Assembly: GCF_900636515.1 (NCBI RefSeq)
Contig: NZ_LR134287.1
Coordinates: 1,736,001 to 1,800,000, forward strand
Direction: 5' to 3'
Length of the DNA: 64,000 bases
Source of the DNA: Neisseria animalis
Lineage (GTDB): Bacteria; Pseudomonadota; Gammaproteobacteria; Burkholderiales; Neisseriaceae
Shown here: positions 47,449 to 59,716 of the stretch, piece after piece
How the letters are laid out: every line of letters starts with the position of its first letter
Numbering within the stretch: the stretch's first letter is position 1
Made by a program: the position numbers and the translations under genes
The notes under the pieces: model-generated
The model's database searches: none
What the model was told of the DNA's origin: nothing
What the model saw: only the letters and a program-made list of their open reading frames with translations

Positions 47449-49018
47449 TTATCGGTCTTCCGATAAAAACGCATCAATACCATTTTCACAGCGGACGGTG
47501 CGATTGCTCAATGTGGTTTGCAAACGCACATCATTCTTCGGCAAAGCGTCCCGCTCGGCTTCGTGATGATAGAGATGGTATGCCACGCCGGCGAATTTGA
47601 GATTGTGCCGTTTCATGCCGTTATGGTAGCAGCGGGCGACAAATTCGCTGTCCTCCCTCCCCCAGCCGACAAACTCATTGTCAAAGCCGTTAACCGCCAG
47701 CGCATCTTCACGAAAAAATCCCATATTGCAGGTTTTGATGCCCTTGTGCTGACAACTTCCCCGACTGCCGGCATATGAAGACAAGAACCGGCAGCGCACC
47801 GCCGAAATGCGTTTACCGATGCCTTTGCTCCAAGCAGAAAGTTTCGGCAAACCGTTTTCGGAGAGAATTTCCCGAGTGCGCGTTTCGGTCAGCAAAACCC
47901 GCGAACCTTGTATCAGGCGGCCTTTGTGCGCCCTATCGATATGATCGGCAATAAAGTGCGGCTCAAGCAGCATATCGCCATCAATCAAAACAATATAATC
48001 ACTTTGTGCCATGGCAATGGCACGGTTTCTTGCCTCTGCCGCACGGAAACCGTCGTCCGGCCGCCAAGCGTGCTTGACCGGCACGGGGGAAACCTGCCGG
48101 AAACGGCGTACCACTTCGGCCGTTTCCTCACCCGAACCATCATCGGCAATAATGATTTCGTCGGGCAGACGGGTTTGCGCCAATGCCGATTGCAACACTT
48201 TCTCCAAAGCATCGGGACGATTGTAAGTCGTTATCACCAAAGCCGTGGAAAGCCGGCGGTTTCGCTCGTAAAGTTTGACATATTTGTAGTACGAACCTTG
48301 CGCGTTGGCAATCGAAATCGTCAGCCCGTCCGCACCATACATAAACCCGCGTTTAAACAGGTAGTTTTTGATAAACGATACGCCGCCGTGCAATAATGCT
48401 TTCGATAAAGAAGCCGGTTTTTTGTATTGGTTTTCATCGGCATACAGTGAGCTGTACTGCTGCATTTTCTTAACCAATCCTTCGGCATTCTCAAACGAAT
48501 AATGCTTCAGGCAACCCGGCAAAACCTGTTTGACCGATTCCGGCGGCAGAATCAAAGCCTCGTGAACCTGACGGTCGGAAAAGCGGGTAAATTCCCTGTG
48601 GTAAAGGCGCGGCAGAACATCAGGATACCAACCGCATGCTTTAATCAAACGGCGGTTATAGTGGTTCAGGCGTGAAAGCATAAAGATTTTGCGGGGATTG
48701 TTTTCGGCTACTGCCGCGCGAATCCCTCCAATCAATACTTCATCGGCCACTTCATCGCTATCGATACTGAAAATCCAATCATGTTTTGCCAGCCTCTGCC
48801 GCACGGTTTTTCATCGGCCCGAAACCATCAAACTCATGGTAACAGCAGCGGACATTGGCAAACTGCGCGGCAATTTCCAAAGTTCTGTCGGTCGAACCGT
48901 TGTCCAGCAGCAGTATTTCATCAAAATCCGCCAATGCGTCCAATACTTCGGCAAGATGAGGTTCGGAGTTTTTTACCAATATGGCAGCAGTGGCCGGAAT
49001 GGGGGGTGTCGGGGTCAT
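47449..49018 (-). pseudogene. Two-domain family 2 glycosyltransferase, interrupted by a frameshift
   Basis: Two overlapping frames make one 522-residue protein if a single base is removed. The first (49018-48779) has a WaaE/LgtF-like GT2 start, AAILVKNSEPHLAEV and LLLDNGSTDRT, and reaches MKNRAAEAGKT-stop; the second continues KHDWIFSIDSDEVADE, exactly what should follow. The break is an AAAA run (plus-strand T at 48784-48787) where AAA would restore the frame. After that first domain (to about 260) comes a second GT2 domain (TALVITTYNRPDALE, ADDGSGEE, DYIVLIDGDM) and a galactosyltransferase-like end (GFFREDALAVNGFDNEF, GWGREDSEF). Likely LPS or glycan synthesis. A C6 tract lies at codons 5-7. 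If the second frame alone is used, ATG 48804 gives 451 residues lacking the first catalytic half. Confidence 0.8.
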
Positions 49019-49108
49019 AAAAGAAGCCGTCTGAAAAACTGTCTGCGTGTATTTTACCCGATATACCGCTACAATACGCATTTGATTTTACAGACGGCCT
49101 TTCCAACC

Positions 49109-50071
49109 ATGCAGCTTATTCTTGCGCCCATGCAGGGGCTTTGCGATGATGTGATGCGCGATTTGCTGACCCGTATCGGCGGCTACGACGAATGCGTAAG
49201 CGAGTTTGTCCGCATTACCCATACCGTGCATTCCCGTGCCACATGGCTCAAACACATACCGGAAATCGCCACCGGCAACAAAACCTTTGCCGGTACGCCC
49301 TGCACAGTGCAGCTTTTGGGCAGCGATGCGGACAATATGGCGGTCAACGCGCTGGAAGCGGTGCGTTTCGGTGCGGACAAAATCGACTTGAATTTCGGCT
49401 GCCCCGCGCCGACGGTCAACAAACACAAAGGCGGAGCGGTGTTGCTGAAAGAGCCGGAGCTGATTTTCCATATTGTGAAAACCCTGCGCGAACGCTTGCC
49501 CGCGCATATTCCGCTGACCGGAAAAATGCGTTTGGGATTTGAAGACAAAAGCCTTGCTTTGGAATGTGCGGCGGCGATTGCAGACGGCGGCGCATGCGGC
49601 CTGACGGTACACGCGCGTACCAAGGTCGAAGGCTACGAACCGCCCGCGCATTGGGATTGGGTCAGGAAAATCCGCGAAGCAGTAGATATTCCGGTTACCG
49701 CAAACGGCGATGTGTTCAGCTTAAAGGATTATCTGGAAATTAAAGAAACCAGCGGTTGCGACAGCGTCATGATCGGGCGGGGGGCGGTAATCCGGCCGGA
49801 TTTGGCGCGGCAGATTAAGCAATACGAGGCGGGCAATGCGGTATCGGAAGCGGATTTTGCTGAAATTGCAGGCTGGATAAGGCTGTTTTTCGACTTGTGC
49901 TTGGCCAAAGAAAGCAACAACAAATATCCCGTTGCCCGTTTGAAACAATGGCTGGGCATGATGAAAAAAGCCTACGCGCCCGCACAGGAATTGTTTGAAC
50001 AAGTGCGCCCGATTAAGGAAGCCGATGAAGTTCGAAGGATTTTGGCGGTATTTGAGCAAACGCAAATATAG
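49109..50071 (+). CDS. dusC: tRNA-dihydrouridine synthase DusC
   Basis: 320-residue FMN enzyme that reduces uridine to dihydrouridine in tRNA. APMQGLCDDVMRDLLT at the N-terminus, the catalytic-Cys motif NFGCPAPTVNKHKGGA (near 95), LTVHARTKVEGY near 173 and SVMIGRGAVIRPDL near 230 are in place; 'MQG' and the length favour DusC over DusA or DusB. ATG 49109 follows directly on a DUS. Its TAG stop (50069-50071) is formed by the first bases of CREE copy 12, so the original C-terminus has probably been changed. The last residues are ILAVFEQTQI. Confidence 0.92.
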   Translation: MQLILAPMQGLCDDVMRDLLTRIGGYDECVSEFVRITHTVHSRATWLKHIPEIATGNKTFAGTPCTVQLLGSDADNMAVNALEAVRFGADKIDLNFGCPAPTVNKHKGGAVLLKEPELIFHIVKTLRERLPAHIPLTGKMRLGFEDKSLALECAAAIADGGACGLTVHARTKVEGYEPPAHWDWVRKIREAVDIPVTANGDVFSLKDYLEIKETSGCDSVMIGRGAVIRPDLARQIKQYEAGNAVSEADFAEIAGWIRLFFDLCLAKESNNKYPVARLKQWLGMMKKAYAPAQELFEQVRPIKEADEVRRILAVFEQTQI

Positions 50072-50173
50072 TCATTTAAAATAAGAATGATACAGCGTTG
50101 CTTTGCCTTGCCGTACTATGTGTACTGTCTGCGGCTTCGCTGCCTTGTCTCATTCTTATTTTATTCGACTATA
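50067..50173 (+). mobile_element. CREE-type element, copy 12
   Basis: 107 bp, overlapping the end of dusC by 5 bp and supplying its stop codon. Confidence 0.87.
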
Positions 50174-50198
50174 AATCTGAATGCGGCAAAATAAGCGT

Positions 50199-50244
50199 AA
50201 AGGCCGTCTGCAAAATCAGGATATGCGATTTGCAGACGGCCTTT
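50199..50244 (+). terminator. DUS terminator downstream of dusC
   Basis: AAAGGCCGTCTGCAAAATC with GATTTGCAGACGGCCTTT. Separated from dusC by the inserted CREE, it was probably the gene's original terminator. Confidence 0.8.
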
Positions 50245-50343
50245 CCACAAACCCTTTCAAATTTTACACAGCCTGCCAACCATCTGTAAGCAACAATGCT
50301 ATACTGTAACAATCAATCCGTTTAAAAATTCTGTTGCAACAAT

Positions 50344-51105
50344 ATGCCCGCCTCGCCCGTTACCATTACATCTTACAATATGCACAAAGGAATGTCGGCG
50401 CTCAACCGCAAGGTGCAGCTCAACCGCATGGCGGAAGAGTTGAAAGGCTTAAATTCCGATGTATTGTTTCTGCAGGAAGTGCAGGGGCTGCATATGGAAC
50501 GCAGCAGCCGCTTTTCCGAGTTCCCCGACCGGCCGCATTACGATGTTTTGGGCGAACATTTGGATTTTCACCGCAGCTACGGTAAAAACGCCGTCTATCC
50601 CGAACGCCATCATGGCAACGCCATTCTCAGCCACCTGCCGATTGATACGCGCCACAATCTGGATATTACGGTGAATAAAATGGAACAGCGCGGTATGCTG
50701 CATTGCGAAGTGCTGCCCGAAGGTTGGGAAACGCCGCTGGTCTGCCTGTGCGCCCATTTGAACTTGCGCGAACCCGACCGTGCCAAACAATATCGGGCGA
50801 TTTTTGAATATGTCAGCCGCCACATCAGCAGCGACAGCCCCTTGGTCATCGCCGGAGATTTCAACGACTGGCGGCAGAAATCGGCCTTATCGCTGGGCAA
50901 GGCTTTAAACTTGGAAGAAGTTTTTGTGGATCAGCAAGGCAAACGGCCGAAAACCTTTCCTGCCCGTATGCCGCTGTTGAGCCTTGACCGCGTTTATACG
51001 CGCAATTTGGAAATTTTGGATACCCAAATCCACAACAGCACCAACTGGCAAAAACTCTCCGACCACCTGCCGTTGAGCGTCAAATTCAAACCCAAATTAC
51101 CCTGA
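50344..51105 (+). CDS. Endonuclease/exonuclease/phosphatase family protein (YbhP-like)
   Basis: 253 residues of the EEP (DNase I-like) fold: SYNMHKGMSALNRK at the start, LFLQEVQG near 42 (metal Glu), CLCAHLNLREPDR near 135, VIAGDFNDWRQKSA near 170 and LSDHLPLSVKF near 240 (catalytic His). Homologues beside cardiolipin synthase are called YbhP; substrate unknown, possibly a phosphodiester in lipids or nucleic acid. No signal peptide. Start at ATG 50344; no good ribosome site is seen. Confidence 0.88.
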   Translation: MPASPVTITSYNMHKGMSALNRKVQLNRMAEELKGLNSDVLFLQEVQGLHMERSSRFSEFPDRPHYDVLGEHLDFHRSYGKNAVYPERHHGNAILSHLPIDTRHNLDITVNKMEQRGMLHCEVLPEGWETPLVCLCAHLNLREPDRAKQYRAIFEYVSRHISSDSPLVIAGDFNDWRQKSALSLGKALNLEEVFVDQQGKRPKTFPARMPLLSLDRVYTRNLEILDTQIHNSTNWQKLSDHLPLSVKFKPKLP

Positions 51106-51188
51106 ACCGTACAATCGGCAGCATGACAACAGCCGCGATATGTCCGCCTTGGCTATCGTCTTCTCTCAGTTGCCGTTCATCATGATGC

Positions 51189-51305
51189 AGTCGAATCACA
51201 CAAAGTGAGCCAAGGCAATACCATTCGGCAAACCGGTTGCTTCATCGGCAGCTTGCCCCCTCTTTGAGCAAAACGCGGCAACGCCGTATCATTCTGCGTT
51301 CAATA
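51189..51305 (-). repeat. Decayed long-form CREE
   Basis: AGTCGAATCACACAAAGTGA at the left, TTGCTTCATCGGCAGCTTGC and CTCTTTGAGCAAAACGCGGC in the middle and CGTATCATTCTGCGTTCAAT at the right follow the order of a long element. Both eroded ends still show the TATAGTCG-type and ATCATTCT-type sequences. Confidence 0.6.
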
Positions 51306-51313
51306 AGCATACC

Positions 51314-51358
51314 AAAGGCCGTCTGCAAAACAGCATACGCCATTTGCAGACGGCCTTA
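51314..51358 (-). terminator. DUS terminator of the lptFG operon
   Basis: AAAGGCCGTCTGCAAAA with ATTTGCAGACGGCCTTA, 29 nt past the lptG stop. Confidence 0.8.
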
Positions 51359-51386
51359 TCTTGATTTTTCTGTCAATCCGTTCAGC

Positions 51387-52457
51387 CTACCGCTTTTCCT
51401 GCCTGCGTATCAAATACACCGCCAGCAGCGCGAAAATAATGGTCGGCAGCGCACCGGCAAGAAACGGCGGAATACCGTAAAGCTGGCTGGTAAAGCCGAA
51501 CAAACGTCCGGCGAAGTGAAACGCCAAACCCAAACAAATGCCGCCAAACAGCTTCAAGCCCATGTTGCCGTGGCGCGTATTTTGCGGCGTAAAAGCAAAA
51601 GCCACCAAAGCCATCACCCAAGCGGCAACCGGATACACCAGCTTGCGCCACCACGCAATCTCATAGGTTTGCGTTTGCTGGTGGTTATTTTCCAAATGGG
51701 TGATGTAAGTCGTCAACTCCGCCACCGACATTTGCTCAGGATCGACCAGCAATACATCAAGCAGACTGCTTTTCAACGAAACCGGCCAAGATTCCTCTAC
51801 GGTCTCGGAAATATCGATTTTGTCAGCCCCCAAAACGCTGCGGCGCACGTTTTTCAGCAGCCAACTGCCGTCTGCATTGAGCACCGCCCGTTCCGCTTCA
51901 GCAGCTTCTACCAGCTCGTGACAGTCGTCATGCCGCCAAATTTTAATTCCCAAAAGCGTATGGTCGGGCAGCATCTCGCGCACATTGATGATATTGTTTT
52001 GCTCTTTCAGCCACAAGCCCGAAGCACCGGCACTGATTTTCCCGTGAACCGCGCTGGCTTTGATGTTTTCCGCACGCTGGCTCAACGACGGCGCTACCCA
52101 CTCTCCCAACACAGCCGTTGCCACAGCAAAAATCAAACCGAATTGCGACAAAATCAGCAACAGCCTTTTGGTACTCAACCCGCTGGCTTTCATGACCGTC
52201 AATTCACTGCCCGAAGCAAGCTGGCTCAACGCAATCAATCCGCCGATTAATACGCCCAGCGGCATCAATTCATAGGCGCGCGCGGGCATCTGCAACAACA
52301 CATATTGCGCCATTTCCCAGCCGCCGTAATTTCCCCTGCCGAGATTGCCCGCTTCATCAATGATTTCAAAAAAACTGTACAACGCCAAAAACGCCAACAG
52401 CGCATACACGGCCATCACAGCCATCTGGCGGATAATATAACGCGAAACCAAATTCAT
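51387..52457 (-). CDS. lptG: LPS export system permease LptG
   Basis: 356 residues; six transmembrane helices in two groups of three (about 13-120 and 270-350) around a periplasmic beta-jellyroll domain. With LptF and the ATPase LptB it extracts LPS from the inner membrane. Its ATG overlaps the lptF stop by one base (TAATG), so translation is coupled. N-terminus MNLVSRYIIRQMAVM is characteristic of LptG. Confidence 0.95.
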   Translation of the reverse strand: MNLVSRYIIRQMAVMAVYALLAFLALYSFFEIIDEAGNLGRGNYGGWEMAQYVLLQMPARAYELMPLGVLIGGLIALSQLASGSELTVMKASGLSTKRLLLILSQFGLIFAVATAVLGEWVAPSLSQRAENIKASAVHGKISAGASGLWLKEQNNIINVREMLPDHTLLGIKIWRHDDCHELVEAAEAERAVLNADGSWLLKNVRRSVLGADKIDISETVEESWPVSLKSSLLDVLLVDPEQMSVAELTTYITHLENNHQQTQTYEIAWWRKLVYPVAAWVMALVAFAFTPQNTRHGNMGLKLFGGICLGLAFHFAGRLFGFTSQLYGIPPFLAGALPTIIFALLAVYLIRRQEKR

Positions 52458-53572
52458 TATTTTCCGCCTTTCAGGGTCAGACTTTTACCTACTGCCTGCC
52501 AAAACGGCTGCGCCGGCATACTGCGAACCCTCAACAGCACCACCGCCACCAGAAAAACCAGCACGTGCATCGGCAACAAACCGACAACAAACGGAATGCT
52601 GCCGTCTTCCACCGCACGGCGCAACAGGGTCAAGCCGTTTTGGTAAATCAAAAACATACCGATGGCAATCAGAATATTGTAAGTATGCCCTGTCCGCGGA
52701 TTAAAGTACGACAGCGGCACAGCCAGCAGGCACAACAATAAAACACTGATCGGCAGCGATACGCGCCACATCAGCTCCGCGCGGTGTTGCGGATTGCTGC
52801 TGCCGACAAGCTGCTCGGTCGGAATGGTACGGCGGTGGGAAATCGGATCGACAATTTTCGGCGTGGTGCTGATAATCAGATTGAGCTTTTCAAACGATAC
52901 CTGATTGTAATCCCCTCTGCCGGGCGTACCGCTGTAACGGTAGCCGTTACGCAGCTCTAAAGTGCGCTTGTTGTCTTCCAAAGAGAAGTTGCCCTCTTTG
53001 GCAAAGACCACCGTATCATTCCCTTTTTCGTCCTGCTCCCGCAAAAACAAATTTTTCATAACCCCCGAACCGGCATCGAAGGTTTCCACAAAATATACCC
53101 GGTCGCTGCGTTTGCCCAAAGAATTAAACGTACCGGCCTCCACCAGCGATAATTCCTGCTTTTGCTTGAGCAATTCCGCATATTCGCGGCTGCGTAACTC
53201 CGCCCAAGGCATTACCCAAAGCTGCATCACCGCAATCAGCAAGGAAAAGGGAACGGCAAACTGCATAACCGGCTTAATCCACTGGCGCAACGCCAAGCCG
53301 CACGAGAGCCATACCGACATCTCGCTGTCGCGCCAATAGCGGGTCAGCACCGTCAGCGTACTGATAAATGCCGTCAACACCAATAAAAGCGGTGTCATAC
53401 CGATGACCCAGAAGCCGACCAATGCCAGCACTGCTTCCGTTGCCACCCGTCCGTCTGCCGCCCGACCGAGCAGGTTGATGGCCTGTGTCGAAACCAATAC
53501 CGCCAGCAGCACCACAAATACGCCCACAGCGGCAAACGACAGCTCTTTAATGAAATTCCGTTGGTAAATCAT
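52457..53572 (-). CDS. lptF: LPS export system permease LptF
   Basis: 371 residues, same fold as LptG; starts MIYQRNFIKELSFAAVGVF, typical of LptF. ATG 53572 chosen; a TTG three codons upstream (53581) is less likely. Periplasmic domain about 130-265, then three more helices including NILIAIGMFLIYQNGLTLL. The preceding DUF5672 gene stops 5 bp away. Confidence 0.95.
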   Translation of the reverse strand: MIYQRNFIKELSFAAVGVFVVLLAVLVSTQAINLLGRAADGRVATEAVLALVGFWVIGMTPLLLVLTAFISTLTVLTRYWRDSEMSVWLSCGLALRQWIKPVMQFAVPFSLLIAVMQLWVMPWAELRSREYAELLKQKQELSLVEAGTFNSLGKRSDRVYFVETFDAGSGVMKNLFLREQDEKGNDTVVFAKEGNFSLEDNKRTLELRNGYRYSGTPGRGDYNQVSFEKLNLIISTTPKIVDPISHRRTIPTEQLVGSSNPQHRAELMWRVSLPISVLLLCLLAVPLSYFNPRTGHTYNILIAIGMFLIYQNGLTLLRRAVEDGSIPFVVGLLPMHVLVFLVAVVLLRVRSMPAQPFWQAVGKSLTLKGGK

Positions 53573-53577
53573 AGCGT

Positions 53578-56065
<2,488 letters not shown>

Positions 56066-56091
56066 GCCCCGCGCGCAAGACAAAAAGGCCG

Positions 56092-56149
56092 TCTGTAAAA
56101 CCAGCCTGCGGATAAATTTCCGCCCGGCGCGTTTTACAGACGGCCTTTT
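56092..56149 (+). terminator. DUS terminator of pepA
   Basis: AAAAAGGCCGTCTGTAAAAC with GTTTTACAGACGGCCTTTT; both arms use the TGTAAA variant. The tail runs into CREE copy 13. Confidence 0.88.
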
Positions 56150-56255
56150 ATAGTCGAATAAAATAAGAATGAGACAAGGCAGCGAAGCCACAGACAGTAC
56201 ACATAGTACGGCAAGGCAAAGCAACGCTGTATCATTCTTATTTTAAATGACTATA
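56149..56255 (-). mobile_element. CREE-type element, copy 13
   Basis: 107 bp; begins at the TA of the pepA terminator tail; has CAGCGAAGCCACAGAC (G to A). Confidence 0.86.
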
Positions 56256-56284
56256 CTGCTCCGCTTCGGGCAATGTTTCGTCTG

Positions 56285-57151
56285 TTACGGCTTTTTCGCC
56301 AACATCGTTACAAATTTAAACTGGATCGGATTGCCAAACTCGTCTTTCGCGTGCATCGCGCCGAGTTCTTCCCGATATTCCAAAATATCCCAATCCTGAT
56401 AGCAGCGGCGCAGCTCCTCTTCTTGAAACTTGAACGGAAACGGCATAGGACAAGGAAAATCGGGCGTATCCATGGCCGAAACAATCAGATTGTAACCGCC
56501 CGCGCGGGTATGCGCCTGCATATCGGCGATAACGTGCGGCACACGCTCCGGCTGTAAAAACATCAGCACCACCGTTGCCACAATATAATCATAATCCTCC
56601 TGCAAAGCGGCGGCGTTCAAATCATACAGCTCCGTGCGGATTTTCAAGCCCTCCTGCCGCGCCAACTCCGCCACATGGTGCAGCGCGTTCGGATTGGTAT
56701 CGACCGCCGTTACCTCGAAATCCTGCAAACCGAGAAACAGCGCATTGCGCCCCTGTCCGCACCCCATATCTAAGGCTTTGCCGGCCGGCACAATATCCTG
56801 CGCCGCACGAACGGCCGAATGCGTGGCACTCATGCCGTATTTCTTACTGAAATAATCGGCCGCTTCGCAATAAAACTCCAATTGGATACGCACATCATCG
56901 CTTTGCGGTTCGATGCGGTGCCATGCCTGCGGTTCGATAATCCAATCGCCGCTGTTGCTATCCAAACTGTGTACCGAAGTTTCCGCACCCGTTTCATCTA
57001 AGCCGATAAAATGCAGACGGCCTTGTAACACCACCAACCGCCCCCAAGTACCCACAGCGGTATTGTGCCGTTCCAACAACGCGGCAGGAATGTCTTCCGC
57101 CGTCCAAACGGGCATTTGCCGGTAACACAACAATTCCTGTTGCTCGCTCAT
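56285..57151 (-). CDS. tehB: Tellurite-resistance type SAM-dependent methyltransferase TehB
   Basis: 288 residues: an N-terminal DUF1971/cupin-like domain (about 1-95) fused to a class I methyltransferase (about 96-288) with the SAM motif LDMGCGQGRNALFL near 132 and the acidic VDTNPNALHH near 153. The two-domain form is the chromosomal TehB known from Haemophilus, where it contributes to tellurite and oxidant resistance; the natural substrate is unclear. ATG 57151 chosen; the frame is open nine residues further. Confidence 0.9.
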   Translation of the reverse strand: MSEQQELLCYRQMPVWTAEDIPAALLERHNTAVGTWGRLVVLQGRLHFIGLDETGAETSVHSLDSNSGDWIIEPQAWHRIEPQSDDVRIQLEFYCEAADYFSKKYGMSATHSAVRAAQDIVPAGKALDMGCGQGRNALFLGLQDFEVTAVDTNPNALHHVAELARQEGLKIRTELYDLNAAALQEDYDYIVATVVLMFLQPERVPHVIADMQAHTRAGGYNLIVSAMDTPDFPCPMPFPFKFQEEELRRCYQDWDILEYREELGAMHAKDEFGNPIQFKFVTMLAKKP

Positions 57152-57349
57152 TTTTCCATTTCCGAAATTTAATAACATTCATATTATATTCTTGTTTTAT
57201 CGGAATGCAAACGCAAATATGCAGACGGCCTGCAAACAGCCGCCGTAGCCGCTTCGGGCTGTGATAAAATCTGCGGCTGAACATACCGGCATTTTCCCTT
57301 TTGGCGGCACACGCCTGCCGCTCATGCCGTCTGCAAAATGGAGCACATC

Positions 57350-57787
57350 ATGGAAAAAACCGTTTATCTCTATACCGATGGCGCGTGCAAAGGCAATCCG
57401 GGCGCAGGCGGCTGGGGCGTGCTCATGCGCTACGGCGAACACGAAAAAGAACTTTTCGGCGGCGAAGCGGAAACCACCAACAACCGTATGGAGCTGACCG
57501 CCGTCATCGAAGGCTTGAAAAGTCTGAAACGCCGCTGTTCGGTGGAAATCTGCACCGATTCCCAATATGTGAAAAACGGCATGGAAAGCTGGATACACGG
57601 CTGGAAAAAAAACGGCTGGAAAACCGCCGCGAAAAAGCCGGTTAAAAACGATGATTTATGGAAAACACTCGATGATTTGGTCGCCCGCCACGATGTCCGC
57701 TGGGCATGGGTAAAAGGCCATGCCGGACATACGGAAAACGAACGCGCCGACCGTTTGGCCAATCTCGGCGCGGAGCAGTTTTCCTGA
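57350..57787 (+). CDS. rnhA: Ribonuclease HI
   Basis: 145 residues. The four catalytic acids are present: [11 protein letters not shown] (Asp about 9), NNRMELTAV (Glu about 47), CTDSQYV (Asp about 69) and NERADRLAN (Asp about 133). It removes RNA from RNA-DNA hybrids. ATG 57350 has GGAG at the right distance; ATG 57338 would lie too close to it. Divergent from tehB. Confidence 0.96.
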   Translation: MEKTVYLYTDGACKGNPGAGGWGVLMRYGEHEKELFGGEAETTNNRMELTAVIEGLKSLKRRCSVEICTDSQYVKNGMESWIHGWKKNGWKTAAKKPVKNDDLWKTLDDLVARHDVRWAWVKGHAGHTENERADRLANLGAEQFS

Positions 57788-57908
57788 ACAATAAATATTT
57801 GCCCTGTTCAAGCCGATAGGCATTGACGGCAAACTTTTATGGCACGGCATTCAACCATCATGCGGTAAAAACGGCTGTCAGAGCGGCAAACAAAGAATGT
57901 TTCCAAAC

Positions 57909-57973
57909 AAAGGCCGTCTGCAAAACAGGCAATCCGATATTCGAATATGCCTGTTTTGCAGACGGCCTTTTTT
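57909..57973 (+). terminator. DUS terminator of rnhA
   Basis: AAAGGCCGTCTGCAAAACAGGC with GCCTGTTTTGCAGACGGCC; a 20-plus bp stem extended by ATATTCGAATAT in the loop, then seven T. Confidence 0.9.
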
Positions 57974-58079
57974 ATAGTCTTTTAAAATAAGAATGATACT
58001 GCGTTGCTTTGCCTTGCCGTACTATGTGTCCTGTCTGCGGCTTCGCTGCCTTGTCTCATTCTTATTTTATTCGACTATA
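57973..58079 (+). mobile_element. CREE-type element, copy 14
   Basis: 107 bp starting in the rnhA terminator tail; carries three changes (TAGTCTTTT, GATACTGCG, GTGTCCTG). Confidence 0.85.
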
Positions 58080-58410
58080 ATAACAACAATGTACAAACAC
58101 ACTGCCGCACGCAACACTTCCGCCAAACCGTTATATTGCCGCATCACACGGCATCAAACCAGCCATAAAACCGCAGACCGTGCAAACAGCAAAAACGGGC
58201 GAACCTGCCGCTTTCGCAGTTTCGTCACGCCCTCTTCGGCAAAGCGCAGCCATTCCGTATCAATCACCGTATCTTCGCACCGCTGCCGCAAACCGCATGA
58301 AAAACCCGTTACCACAGCAATGCAGCCGTATCATTATCGGGTTTACCCGCCCGGCAGACGGCTTACCCGACGCGGTATTTACCCCGAATATCGCAGGTAT
58401 TTTCCGCCGC
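58080..58410. other. Unassigned stretch between CREE copy 14 and ribA
   Basis: 331 bp, no gene. 58195-58262 (CCGCTTTCGCAGTTTCGTCA, TCTTCGGCAAAGCGCAGCC) may be another eroded long-form CREE. No terminator for ribA is evident. Confidence 0.35.
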
Positions 58411-59007
58411 TTATTCCTGAAACAGAAAATGCCCCAGCTTGTCCGCTTTGGTATGCAGATAGCGTTCGTTTTCGGCATTCTCGCCCACTTGCAGCGCACG
58501 GCGTTCGACGACATTAATGCCGGCTTGTTGCAGCGTTTGGACTTTCTCGGGATTGTTGGTCAGCAGCTTGACCGCCGCAATGCCCAAGTGGTCGTAAATA
58601 TGCTTGGCAAGCATAAAGTCGCGCGCATCAACGGGCAAACCGAGTTCCACATTGGCTTCCACCGTATCCAGACCTTTATCCTGTAATTGATAGGCGCGGA
58701 TTTTGTTGATCAAACCGATACCGCGCCCTTCTTGGCGCAAATAGACAATCACGCCCCGCCCTTCCTGCTGCACGGCCTGCATGGCCGCCTTGAGCTGGGG
58801 GCCGCAATCACATTTTTGCGAAAACAGTGCGTCTCCGGTCAGACACTCGGAATGGACGCGCGACAACACGGGCAGGCCGTCTGCAACATCGCCCATCACC
58901 AGCGCAACGTGTTCCTGACCGCCCGGCTCTTCAAAACCGTGCATGGTAAACACGCCCCATTCGGTCGGCAGCCGGCAGGCGGCAACGAATTTAAGTGCAT
59001 CAGTCAT
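58411..59007 (-). CDS. ribA: GTP cyclohydrolase II
   Basis: 198 residues; opens the ring of GTP in the first step of riboflavin synthesis. Zinc cysteines in [19 protein letters not shown] (near 53-70), the catalytic RQEGRGIGL near 92 and the C-terminal [10 protein letters not shown] near 147 are intact. Single-domain form without fused RibB. Its start overlaps the end of the GAF-domain gene by 8 bp, so the two are translated together. Confidence 0.95.
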   Translation of the reverse strand: MTDALKFVAACRLPTEWGVFTMHGFEEPGGQEHVALVMGDVADGLPVLSRVHSECLTGDALFSQKCDCGPQLKAAMQAVQQEGRGVIVYLRQEGRGIGLINKIRAYQLQDKGLDTVEANVELGLPVDARDFMLAKHIYDHLGIAAVKLLTNNPEKVQTLQQAGINVVERRALQVGENAENERYLHTKADKLGHFLFQE

Positions 59008-59677
59008 CTTGCGTATCCTCTTGATTGTCTTCGATGTTCAGCAGTTTTTTCAGCGGTTCGGACAATTCCAATGCCAATGCCGTCCACTGGATTTGCGCGG
59101 CTTCGTCTGCCTGTCCGCCGCCCTCAAATTCAATGTGGACAACCCCCAGCACCGCACCGCTGCGGGTGCAGACAGGAGCCGAAATCTGACTGCCGCAGGC
59201 TTGGTTGCGTTCGCCTTCCAATTCGCCGTTTTCCAGCCAATATGCCGTATCGTTACAAAGGTTCAGCCAGCCGCTTTGTGCCGTCCGGCCTGCCAGATGG
59301 CTGCGGCTGCTGTCGCCGTCCACCGTCAGGATATGTTCGATAAGTTCCCCCTGACGGCTCAAACACACCAGCCCCAAAGCCGAATTTGCAGACGGCATCA
59401 GCGCGTAAACCACCGCACTGCGTACATTTTTGCTACGGCTGTATACGGAATCCAAAGCCATATAGATTTGCTTCAGCAGAACCTCGTGTTCCGCATTCTG
59501 CCCGACATGGTCCGCCAGCCGCACACCGTCATGTTCGTACCACAATACGGAGCGGTCTATCGAAGCATTGCCCAAATCCATTACCGCACGCACGCCTGCA
59601 CAGGCAAGCTGTACCTCGTCTTGCGGCAGTTTCAGCCCTTGGGTCTGTAAATAATCTTTAATCAGCGAAGCAGGCAT
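59000..59677 (-). CDS. GAF-domain-like protein of unknown function
   Basis: 225 residues. The central region (about 45-200) with [38 protein letters not shown] resembles a GAF sensor domain; no effector domain is attached. Acidic C-terminus ([12 protein letters not shown]). It overlaps ribA by 8 bp, which suggests a link to flavin synthesis or simply operon packing. Cysteines and aromatic residues in the pocket could bind a small ligand; none can be named. Confidence 0.7.
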   Translation of the reverse strand: MPASLIKDYLQTQGLKLPQDEVQLACAGVRAVMDLGNASIDRSVLWYEHDGVRLADHVGQNAEHEVLLKQIYMALDSVYSRSKNVRSAVVYALMPSANSALGLVCLSRQGELIEHILTVDGDSSRSHLAGRTAQSGWLNLCNDTAYWLENGELEGERNQACGSQISAPVCTRSGAVLGVVHIEFEGGGQADEAAQIQWTALALELSEPLKKLLNIEDNQEDTQDD

Positions 59678-59716
59678 CAGCCTTTCCTTATTGCAATAAT
59701 ATGGTTATCTTGACGG

